A stretch of 64,000 bases of DNA from the NCBI RefSeq assembly GCF_014196765.1, contig NZ_JACIEE010000001.1, positions 372,001 through 436,000 on the forward strand, given 5' to 3'. Below are positions 1-8,643 of the stretch, in pieces. Numbering within the stretch: position 1 is the stretch's first letter; every line of letters begins with the position of its first letter. Origin of the DNA: Mycoplana azooxidifex (lineage in GTDB: Bacteria > Pseudomonadota > Alphaproteobacteria > Rhizobiales > Rhizobiaceae). The notes beneath the pieces were generated by a model that saw only the letters and a list, made by a program, of their open reading frames with translations, did not search any database and was not told the DNA's origin. Position numbers and translations under genes: made by a program.

Positions 1-1945
<1,945 letters not shown>

Positions 1946-1955
1946 GCCCGTCTCG

Positions 1956-2876
1956 TCAGCAGGCCACGGGCAGCAGCATCTCCTTCGGGCTGCGCTCGTA
2001 GCGGGCGAATGCCGCGCGGATGTAGTCGGCGACTGCAAGTACCGGCGCCTCCGCATCCTCGGCGACGACCATGCCGATCGTATAGTGGCCGAGATCCGGC
2101 AGTCCGTCCTTTTCACCGAGCGCGACCATGTCGTCCTGGACGAGGAAGCGGGCGAGCGGGGCGACGGCGAGGTCGGCGCGGATCGCCGCACGCTGGCCCA
2201 TGTGGTGGGCGCAGAAATAGGCGACGCGGAACTCGCGCCCGGACTTGCTCAGTTCCTCCAGCGCGCGTGCGCGCCAGATGCAGCCCTCCTCCCAGATCGA
2301 AACCGGGAGCGGATGCTTCAGATGCGCGGTGCCGCAATTCTTTGCGGCCCAGACGAGCTGCTCCTTCATCAGGATCTCGCCCGGAACCGGCGTCGTGCCG
2401 TCCGGCGAATTGAAGATCGCCAGGTCCAGGCGCCGCTCGGCGACGGCGCGGCGCAGGCTCGAGCTCTGCTCGATCGAGACGTTGACGGCGATCGAGGGAT
2501 AGGTGTCGGCAAAGCGGCGCAACACCTCCGGCAGGATCAGTTCGCCGACGTCGTCCGGCGCGCCGAGCCGCACCACGCCGTTCATCTCGGGCATCATGAA
2601 GCGCGAGACGGCCTCGTTGCTGAGCGAAAGCAGCCGGCGCGCATAGGAGAGCAGGACCTCGCCATGGTGGGTGAGCGTGACCGATCGGGCGTCGCGCCGG
2701 AACAGCGAACACCCCAGCATCTCCTCCAGCTTCTTGATCTGCATCGACACGGCCGACGGCGTGCGGTGCACGGTCTCCGCCGCCGTGGTGAAGTTCCCGG
2801 TCTCGGAAATCGCGACGAAGGTCCTGAGAATGTCGAGTTCCAGCAAGGGAAGCGGCTGCCGCAGCATCAGGTTCAT
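1956..2876 (-). CDS. LysR-family transcriptional regulator
   Basis: Cytoplasmic DNA-binding regulator of 306 residues, the normal LysR length. The N-terminal winged helix-turn-helix spans about residues 14-75 (LDILRTFVAISETGNF, then TPSAVSMQIKKLEE), followed by a periplasmic-binding-protein-like effector domain. AGGAGG lies 6 nt before the ATG. It is divergent from two small DUF1127 genes whose upstream regions share a 13-mer. In Brucella and Agrobacterium the LysR regulator VtlR activates small DUF1127 genes (established knowledge), so a similar circuit is plausible here; orthology to VtlR/LsrB is not shown. It ends 10 bp after the convergent ATPase gene. Confidence 0.9.
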   Translation of the reverse strand: MNLMLRQPLPLLELDILRTFVAISETGNFTTAAETVHRTPSAVSMQIKKLEEMLGCSLFRRDARSVTLTHHGEVLLSYARRLLSLSNEAVSRFMMPEMNGVVRLGAPDDVGELILPEVLRRFADTYPSIAVNVSIEQSSSLRRAVAERRLDLAIFNSPDGTTPVPGEILMKEQLVWAAKNCGTAHLKHPLPVSIWEEGCIWRARALEELSKSGREFRVAYFCAHHMGQRAAIRADLAVAPLARFLVQDDMVALGEKDGLPDLGHYTIGMVVAEDAEAPVLAVADYIRAAFARYERSPKEMLLPVAC

Positions 2877-2898
2877 GGCATCCTCCTCATTCAGTTTT

Positions 2899-2934
2899 AC
2901 TGATTGATAGCTTCATTTCATTTCGTTTGATTGA
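2899..2934. promoter_or_regulatory. candidate LysR/DUF1127 control region, TGATTGA motifs
   Basis: The divergent gap holds ACTGATTGATAG (2899-2910) and TTCGTTTGATTGA (2922-2934). The second recurs with one mismatch as TTCGATTGATTGA (3218-3230) before the second DUF1127 gene. A shared regulator site is inferred, not proven. Confidence 0.4.
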
Positions 2935-2992
2935 ACACCGCTTCGGCGCGATAGTCAATCCAACGAAACCGGATCCGGAAAGGATGGGTGTC

Positions 2993-3199
2993 ATGAGAGA
3001 CCAAAAACCACACGCAGATGCCGTTCCGTTCGCAATTCGCGCTGCCGGCAAGGGCTTCGCGCTCCAAATCCGTCAGTTCTTCGATGACCGGGCGGCCCGC
3101 CGCGTTCGCCGCCAGGCGGAGCGTGAACTGGACATGCTGCCGCCGGAACTGCAGTGCGACGTCGGCTGGCGCGGCAGGCGAACACATGACGGAAGCTGA
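2993..3199 (+). CDS. small DUF1127-type basic protein
   Basis: A 68-residue protein of unknown biochemical role. The C-terminal half, ARRVRRQAERELDMLPPELQ followed by CDVGW, fits the DUF1127 pattern of an Arg-rich helix, a leucine-spaced segment and a terminal D-(I/V)-G. The start is placed at 2993 because GGAAAGG (2977-2983) sits 9 nt upstream of it; earlier in-frame starts at 2927 and 2984 have poor spacing. It is divergent from the LysR gene and 106 bp upstream of a second DUF1127-like gene. In Agrobacterium and Brucella such proteins affect phosphate, RNA or stress physiology, but no activity can be assigned here. Confidence 0.65.
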   Translation: MRDQKPHADAVPFAIRAAGKGFALQIRQFFDDRAARRVRRQAERELDMLPPELQCDVGWRGRRTHDGS

Positions 3200-3217
3200 T
3201 GCTTTGCATCAATTATA

Positions 3218-3272
3218 TTCGATTGATTGATGGATAAGGCCGCGACATGATGATGATCAAGGTCGCGACCTT
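3218..3272. promoter_or_regulatory. second copy of 13-mer and 14-nt palindrome upstream of DUF1127 gene 2
   Basis: TTCGATTGATTGA (3218-3230) matches 12 of 13 bases of 2922-2934. A perfect 14-nt palindrome, AAGGTCGCGACCTT, lies at 3259-3272, 34 nt before the downstream start codon. Both could be operator elements. Confidence 0.4.
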
Positions 3273-3305
3273 TCGAAGCCTCCCAAGATCGAAAGGAACC
3301 TGAAA

Positions 3306-3527
3306 ATGCATACGTCCATCCCACATCTCCACGGCGGTTCAAGCGCAAGGCGCGTGTCCGGGGGTGAAACTCGGTCGCCGTTCCGGCGCTTCGCCGGTCG
3401 ACTGGCGGACGCCTGGCGTCATCACCGCGACGAGATCGAACTGGAGAACCTCCCGTTCGACCTGCGCAAGGACATCGGCTTTCCTGCCAACGACGAAATC
3501 GCCACGCTCACCAGGAAGACGCGATGA
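3306..3527 (+). CDS. small DUF1127-type protein
   Basis: A 73-residue protein. After a variable N-terminus it carries LADAWRHHRDEIELENLPFD followed by LRKDIGF, the DUF1127 arrangement. AAAGGA about 8 nt before the ATG supports the start. It lies in the same direction as the first DUF1127 gene, shares the 13-mer upstream, and is followed by a clear intrinsic terminator at 3598-3633. Function unknown; the family includes proteins that modulate RNA turnover and phosphate/carbon physiology in alphaproteobacteria. The two paralogues differ strongly outside the motif, so a recent tandem duplication is unlikely. Confidence 0.7.
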   Translation: MHTSIPHLHGGSSARRVSGGETRSPFRRFAGRLADAWRHHRDEIELENLPFDLRKDIGFPANDEIATLTRKTR

Positions 3528-3597
3528 GAATATGCCATCCGGCGATGAACTCGTCGCCGCAATCTCCCAGGACGACGACGCACTGTCGCCGGACATG

Positions 3598-3633
3598 AAA
3601 TCGCCGAGGCGGTTTTGGTCCGGCGATTTTTTT
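3598..3633 (+). terminator. intrinsic terminator after DUF1127 gene 2
   Basis: A 9-bp stem, AAATCGCCG (3598-3606) with CGGCGATTT (3621-3629), has a 14-nt loop and runs into seven T residues (3627-3633). Confidence 0.75.
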
Positions 3634-3670
3634 CGCCGCGGATGCGGTACGCGCTGACCTCAGAGTAGGA

Positions 3671-4267
3671 TCACCCCCGCAGGATCGGCACCTGCGGCGC
3701 GGCGTCGGCCGGCAGGATCCCGGCAAGCCGCGGGTCGTCGAACACTTCCACCATCCGTTCATAGGGCACGAAACCGGAGCGCACGTAGAAATCGAGCGCC
3801 TGCGGGCTGTCCAGGCTGCAGGTATGGACCCAGAAGCGTGAAATCGGCTTCGACCACGCATTTTCGATCGTGTGGTTCATCAGCCAGCGTCCCGCACCGC
3901 GTCCGATCATCGCTTTCGTCAGCCCGAAGAAGGCGAGTTCGCACTGCCCTTCCGCGCGAAAATCGAGCTCCATCAGCCCTTCCGCACGACCGCCGGCCAT
4001 CACCGCACGCACCTCCACCGCTGGATCGTGCAGGATCTCCGCCAGCGCCGCGTCGGCAAGCGACAGGCGCGAACTCCACAGCCAGTCCGTGCCGATCCGC
4101 CGGTAGAGGTCGCGGTACCAGTCGAGATCCGGCTCCCGCACCAGCGCAAGCGACAGCCCCTCCGGATCGGGCGCGCTCGCGGTCGGGGCAGGTGCGAGCA
4201 TCTCCAGGCAGGTGACCGCCGCCACCAGCTTTCCGGGCGCCACTTTCGAGTATCCGTCGGCCAGCAT
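3671..4267 (-). CDS. GNAT-family N-acetyltransferase
   Basis: Cytoplasmic acetyl-CoA-dependent acyltransferase of 198 residues. The acetyl-CoA pyrophosphate loop is seen as IGRGAGRWLMN in motif A, followed by the motif B region SLDSPQALDFYVRSGFVPYE. The start is set at 4267 because AAAGGAG lies 6 nt upstream; a longer frame to 4381 has no ribosome binding site. It is divergent from a GlxA/GbdR-like regulator gene across 312 bp, so it may be that regulator's target. The acceptor substrate cannot be told from sequence. Confidence 0.85.
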   Translation of the reverse strand: MLADGYSKVAPGKLVAAVTCLEMLAPAPTASAPDPEGLSLALVREPDLDWYRDLYRRIGTDWLWSSRLSLADAALAEILHDPAVEVRAVMAGGRAEGLMELDFRAEGQCELAFFGLTKAMIGRGAGRWLMNHTIENAWSKPISRFWVHTCSLDSPQALDFYVRSGFVPYERMVEVFDDPRLAGILPADAAPQVPILRG

Positions 4268-4579
4268 CGTCTTCTCCTTTACCGCATCCTCTTTTCTTAA
4301 AGCCTGTACCGGTTCGTTCAAGCCGTATTCCGCGCACATCGTCGCCGCATCTCGCGACCTCGACCTCGCCCCTGCCCTCATCGGGCAGTGGAAAGCCGTG
4401 TCGCAAATGCCGCACGGCCGTCCCGCGGCAGCATTCTTGCACGCAAACCCTCAAACGCTGGGAACCCAAAAGGTTCGCCAAGGCTTCACAGTCGCACCAA
4501 TCCATGCAAATGTCGCAAACAGGCAAGCCAGGCGATCGGCTTCAGGAGACGCTTGCCAAAAACCAGAGCGGAACTCCCC
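4268..4579. other. divergent intergenic region, GNAT / GlxA-type regulator
   Basis: No gene seen in these 312 bases. There is a 7-bp inverted repeat, GGCAAGC (4522-4528) and GCTTGCC (4551-4557), just upstream of the regulator start. It could be an operator; no -35/-10 pair stands out. Confidence 0.35.
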
Positions 4580-5593
4580 ATGACCAAGACAGCAGCTAAA
4601 AAGCGTTCGCTTGTGTTCTTCCTTGTGCCCAATTTCTCCATGCTGCCGTTCTCGGCGGCGATCGAGGCGTTGCGCATCGCCAACCGCATGCTGGGCTACG
4701 AGGCCTACAGCTGGCGGCTGTCCTCCACGGATGGCCAGCAGGTGCTGTCCTCGAGCGGTATAGGCATCGAGGTCAATTCGTCGCTGGCCGACGAGCGCAA
4801 GTTTCTCGGCGGAGAGAACCGCCCCTCGATGGTCCTTGTCTGTTCGGGCATCTACGTCGAGGACTTCAGCAACAAGTCCGTGAATGCTTGGCTGCGGGAA
4901 TCCTATAATCGCGGCGTCGCGGTCGGTTCGCTCTGTACCGGCGCACATGTCCTGGCACAGGCCGGGCTGCTCACCGGAAAGCGCTGCGCCATTCACTGGG
5001 AGAACCTGCCGGGCTTTGCCGAGGCATACCCCCAGGCGGAGGTCTATGCCGACCTCTACGAGATCGACAGCAACATCTACACCTGTGCCGGCGGCACCGC
5101 GTCGCTGGACATGATGCTCAACCTGATCGACCAGGACTTCGGCGAGAACCTCGTCAACAGCATCTGCGAGCAGGCCCTGACCGACCGCGTCCGCGGCCCG
5201 CACGATCGCCAGCGCCTGCCGCTGCGCGCGCGCCTCGGCGTGCAGAACGCCAAGGTGCTCTCGATCATCGAACTGATGGAGAACAATCTCTCCGAGCCGC
5301 TGTCGCTGCTGGAAATCGCCGAGGGCGCCGACCTGTCCCGTCGCCAGATCGAGCGCCTCTTCCGCCAGGAGATGGGACGCTCGCCCGCGCGCTACTATCT
5401 GGAGATCCGCCTCGACCGTGCCCGCCATCTGCTGGTGCAGTCGTCGATGCCGGTCGTCGAGGTCGCCGTTGCCTGCGGCTTCGTCTCTGCCTCGCACTTC
5501 TCCAAGTGCTACCGCGAGCTCTACAATCGCTCGCCCCAGCAGGAGCGTGCCGATCGCAAGCTGATGGTACCAGCCGCAGCCGCGGCGCGCTGA
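4580..5593 (+). CDS. GlxA-family (GbdR/CdhR-like) AraC transcriptional regulator
   Basis: Regulator of 337 residues with two domains. An N-terminal DJ-1/PfpI-like (class I amidotransferase-like) sensor domain, about residues 8-190, carries GSLCTGAHVLAQAGLL at the nucleophile-elbow position. A C-terminal AraC DNA-binding domain, about 225-325, carries LLEIAEGADLSRRQIERLFR and VVEVAVACGFVSASHFSKCY. The family includes the glycine betaine, carnitine and arginine regulators of Pseudomonas, which sense quaternary amines or amino acids (established for relatives). The start at 4580 follows a weak GAGCGGA; the family's N-terminal FFLVPNFSMLPF begins soon after it, so upstream extensions are unlikely. 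Confidence 0.88.
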   Translation: MTKTAAKKRSLVFFLVPNFSMLPFSAAIEALRIANRMLGYEAYSWRLSSTDGQQVLSSSGIGIEVNSSLADERKFLGGENRPSMVLVCSGIYVEDFSNKSVNAWLRESYNRGVAVGSLCTGAHVLAQAGLLTGKRCAIHWENLPGFAEAYPQAEVYADLYEIDSNIYTCAGGTASLDMMLNLIDQDFGENLVNSICEQALTDRVRGPHDRQRLPLRARLGVQNAKVLSIIELMENNLSEPLSLLEIAEGADLSRRQIERLFRQEMGRSPARYYLEIRLDRARHLLVQSSMPVVEVAVACGFVSASHFSKCYRELYNRSPQQERADRKLMVPAAAAAR

Positions 5594-5639
5594 GAAATCC
5601 GGACGGAGGAAGGGCGGGTCTCGGGATAAAGGGTTGGCG

Positions 5640-6962
5640 CTATCCCGCCAGCGCCGGCTGCAGCGACAGCTCGGAGAACACACGATTTCGCCCGGCGTGC
5701 TTGGCCATGTACAGGAACTGGTCGGCCGCGTTCAGATAGTTGTCGAAGACTTCGTCGCCCTCGATGGCGGCCACCCCCATCGACACGGTGATCGTCAGCG
5801 GCTCCCCGTCGGCTTCGATCGGCGTGGCCGCCAGTTCCTCGCGCAGCATTTCGCACCGCGCCATCGCATCCGCCACGCCGAGCCCGTCGAAGATCACCCC
5901 GAACTCCTCGCCCCCGAGCCGGGCCAGCAGGTAATTTCCGCCGAGCCTCGCCTTGAGACGCTTCGAGACGGCCTTCAGGACGGCATCGCCGACCTCGTGG
6001 CCGTAGGTATCGTTCAGGCGCTTGAAGTGATCGATGTCGACGATCGCGATCGACCCCTTCGCGCCGCGCCGCATGGCCTGGCTGACGATCCTCTGTCCCG
6101 CCTCGAAGAAGTAGCGGCGATTGTAGACGTCGGTGAGGTAGTCTCGCGATGCCAGCAGGTTCAGCGCCTGGAACTGCTTGTGCAGAGCCGCCAGATGCAA
6201 AATCCGGGCCGTGAAGTCGTCGTCGCAGAACGGCTTGAGGATGAATTCGTCGCCGCCCGCCTTCAGGAAGCGGGCTCCGGTCATGTCCTGCCCCCGGTTC
6301 GAGAGCCCGACGATGCGCACGCTCATCGCCGAGTAGTGGCGGCGGATTTCGCCGAGCAGCAACACGCCGTCGCAGCCGGGGTGGTCGAGATCAAGCAGAA
6401 CGATGTCTATGTCACGGGCCTCGTCGAGCAGGTCCAGCGTCCGCTCGGCGCCGTCTGCCTTCTGCAACTGGAAACGCTGCCTGGCGAGCAGCGCCTCTTC
6501 CAGCACCATACTGCCCGGCTCGGGCGATACGAGCAGCACCTTCGTCCGTTCGCTCGCCAGGATGCGGTCGACGCCCACGATCACCTGCTGCAAGGCCGAG
6601 GGGCTGTCCTTCATGACATAGTCGAGGGCGCCCTTCGCAAGCGCGCTTTCGCGCATCGGCTGGCCGAACGAGGCCGTGAAGACAAGCGGCCGGATGCCGC
6701 GCGAGACCAGGTAGTCGAGCGCCTCGCAGTCCGGCGAGCCCGGCAGGTTCAGGTCGACGATCGCAAGGGCGAACGGCTCCCCGCTGTCTTCGACGACGAC
6801 CCTGAGGCTGTCCATGTCCCCGCAATGGGTGACCCGGACCCCGAGTTCCGTCTCCAGCCGGAACCGCAAGGCGGTAGAGAACATCCGCGAATCTTCGACG
6901 ATCAGGACGGACCGGCCGAAATGGCGCAGAAACGCAGCCTGTCGTTGCGAATTCCGATCCAC
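5640..6962 (-). CDS. PleD-like response regulator: two receivers plus GGDEF diguanylate cyclase
   Basis: Soluble signalling protein of about 440 residues that should make cyclic di-GMP. Receiver 1 has all key residues: the VEDS acidic pair, acceptor Asp in AIVDLNLPG, Thr in FTASF and Lys in VMKDS. Receiver 2 keeps its acceptor (LLDLDHPG) and Lys (ILKPF) but has lost the acidic pair (VSPEPGS). The cyclase has DYLTDVYNRRYF, DIDHFKRLND and the active-site LGGEEFG. GTG at 6962 is preferred because GGAGAAGGGG lies just upstream; GTG at 6992 has no ribosome site. It is a homologue of the next gene, which has the same receivers but no output domain, and both read the same way. Confidence 0.9.
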   Translation of the reverse strand: MDRNSQRQAAFLRHFGRSVLIVEDSRMFSTALRFRLETELGVRVTHCGDMDSLRVVVEDSGEPFALAIVDLNLPGSPDCEALDYLVSRGIRPLVFTASFGQPMRESALAKGALDYVMKDSPSALQQVIVGVDRILASERTKVLLVSPEPGSMVLEEALLARQRFQLQKADGAERTLDLLDEARDIDIVLLDLDHPGCDGVLLLGEIRRHYSAMSVRIVGLSNRGQDMTGARFLKAGGDEFILKPFCDDDFTARILHLAALHKQFQALNLLASRDYLTDVYNRRYFFEAGQRIVSQAMRRGAKGSIAIVDIDHFKRLNDTYGHEVGDAVLKAVSKRLKARLGGNYLLARLGGEEFGVIFDGLGVADAMARCEMLREELAATPIEADGEPLTITVSMGVAAIEGDEVFDNYLNAADQFLYMAKHAGRNRVFSELSLQPALAG

Positions 6963-7101
6963 TTCACGCCCCTTCTCCACTGCGCCCCACACGGTGCATT
7001 ACAACGTCCCGGGTTTACCATGCGGTTAATTCCCCAGAACTATCTCACGTAACGTAAGCATATCGCCCTGGACTCCAAAACCGGGGTCAGCAAAACCGAA
7101 G

Positions 7102-7929
7102 TCAGGCGGCCTTGCGCTCGTTCGCCTTCCTGATCTGCGTCAGCGTGTCGAGGTTCTGGTTGACCCGGCAATAGAACTCCTCGTCGATGAACGGTCGCAG
7201 GATGAAGTCGTTGCCGCCGGCCTTGAGGAAACGCGCCGAAAGCATCCGGTCCGTCGAAGAGGAAACCCCGATGATGCGAAGCTGGTGCGAGCCCATGAAC
7301 GACCTGATCCGCCGGGTGAGCTCGAAGCCGTCGATGTCGGGCATGTTGTAGTCGGTGACCATCAGGCCGATATCCGGGTTGGCCTGCAGGATGGCAAGTG
7401 CGGCAGCCCCGCTCTCCGCCGTGCTGACACGGAAGTTGTAGCGCTTCAGCCTGGTGGACAGCAGCGCCCGCGCCGTCGGGCTGTCGTCGACGATCAGCAC
7501 GTGGTGATTGTGGTTGGTCAGGAATCGGCAGACCGATTCCGCCAGCATGTCGACGGCAAACACGTTGTCCTTGATGATGTAGTCGACGATCTCCTTCGAC
7601 ATCAGATGGTCGCGCGTCTGCTGGTGGAACATGCCGGTAAACACGATCGTCGGCACGCTGAGATCGATCAGGTAGTTGAGGGCCTCGCCGTTCTCGGCAC
7701 CCGGCAGGTTGATGTTGGAGATGGCAAGCGTGATCGGATCAGGAGAGCGCTCGTAGCTCTCTTCCAGTTGCAGGAAGTCGCGGCAGAACTCGACCTCGAT
7801 GTCGAAGAGCTCCTTCAGCCGTGCCCCGATCATGGAGGTGAAGACGTTGGAATCCTCGACGAGCAGGATACGGTGATGGGAAAGCGACGCGCCGGTATAC
7901 TGCATACCGGAGATACCGATGAATGACAT
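7102..7929 (-). CDS. tandem double-receiver response regulator without output domain
   Basis: A 275-residue protein made of two CheY-like receivers, paralogous to the receivers of the neighbouring GGDEF protein. Receiver 1 has the VEDS acidic pair and Lys (IIKDN), but the acceptor Asp is Asn (AISNINLPG). Receiver 2 has VDDSPTA and acceptor Asp in VTDYNMPDIDG, but the conserved Lys is Arg (ILRPF). AGAAGG 6 nt before the ATG sets the start at 7929; a longer frame to 7992 is less likely. With no output domain it may act by protein contact, for instance with the GGDEF paralogue 139 bp downstream on the same strand. That partnership is inferred. Confidence 0.88.
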   Translation of the reverse strand: MSFIGISGMQYTGASLSHHRILLVEDSNVFTSMIGARLKELFDIEVEFCRDFLQLEESYERSPDPITLAISNINLPGAENGEALNYLIDLSVPTIVFTGMFHQQTRDHLMSKEIVDYIIKDNVFAVDMLAESVCRFLTNHNHHVLIVDDSPTARALLSTRLKRYNFRVSTAESGAAALAILQANPDIGLMVTDYNMPDIDGFELTRRIRSFMGSHQLRIIGVSSSTDRMLSARFLKAGGNDFILRPFIDEEFYCRVNQNLDTLTQIRKANERKAA

Positions 7930-8253
7930 CTTATGCCTTCTGACATGGGGGTTTCGCGTGCCGTCTGCGATCGCCTTTTGGCGGCGCGGCACCGGACCTG
8001 CACATGGTCCCGTCCGAAGGGATCATACACTCTTCGGTCAACACGAAAACGATAGGGAGCGCGCTTTGAGAAAGCGTTAAAACGCAATGCGCTGACAATC
8101 GGATGATTTACAAAGGGATAACGACGCGGGCGAAGCCCCAGGCCGGGCGATGGCGGGACCGGCCCGGCAGCCACTGAACCTCGGCGGGAAGGACGCTGCG
8201 GACGCACATGGCGCCTCGATGCCGAGGCGCCGCTGCCAAGTCCCTGCCGGCAG
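7930..8253. other. intergenic region between signalling gene and small exported protein
   Basis: These 324 bases hold no convincing gene. They should contain the promoter of the double-receiver gene, but no consensus pair is clear. The only strong structure is the hairpin at 8210-8231. Confidence 0.4.
8210..8231 (-). terminator. hairpin downstream of small exported protein gene
   Basis: A 9-bp stem, GGCGCCTCG with CGAGGCGCC around loop ATGC, lies 22 bp after the stop of the minus-strand gene. It has no T-run, so termination is only possible. Confidence 0.45.
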
Positions 8254-8520
8254 CTACTTGACGAAGGCCGATCCGCCGCTGATCTCGACCGTCTCGTCGC
8301 CGTTCAGCGCGACGCGGTCCCCGTTCGGCAGCGTGACGAAGCATCCCGACGGGCAGACCGATTCGGTCTCTCCGGCGCCCAGCGCCAGCTCCGTCCGGTT
8401 GCCGTTCTCGACGATCGTCACGATCACCGAATCGCCATCCTTGTTGGTGATGGATGCCGCAAAGGCCGGCGCGGCAATCGTCGTCGACATCAGCAGCATC
8501 GTTACAAGCATTCGCATCAT
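8254..8520 (-). CDS. small secreted/periplasmic hypothetical protein
   Basis: An 88-residue protein with a Sec signal peptide (hydrophobic LVTMLLMSTTIAAPAFAA, likely cut after about residue 21). The mature domain is about 67 residues, with two Cys close together in SVCPSGCFVTLPNGDRVAL that could form a periplasmic disulfide. No named family recognised. It lies alone between the signalling genes and the MscS gene. The start could be the second Met. The clean signal peptide and codon usage like the neighbours support it being a real gene. Confidence 0.65.
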   Translation of the reverse strand: MMRMLVTMLLMSTTIAAPAFAASITNKDGDSVIVTIVENGNRTELALGAGETESVCPSGCFVTLPNGDRVALNGDETVEISGGSAFVK

Positions 8521-8643
8521 CCATGCCCGGCGCTAGACGCCGCCCCTGTTACAACCCCGTGAGGACCGTAGCCTCACTCCCGGGTCTTTGCATGTGTTTT
8601 ATGACGCGTACACTGAATATGGCGTGAATGGGGCATTCATCTG

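Noticed and set aside
4388-4579. Longer N-terminus for the GlxA-type regulator
   Set aside because: The extra 64 residues are outside the conserved domain and lack a ribosome site; ATG 4580 precedes the family's first strand.
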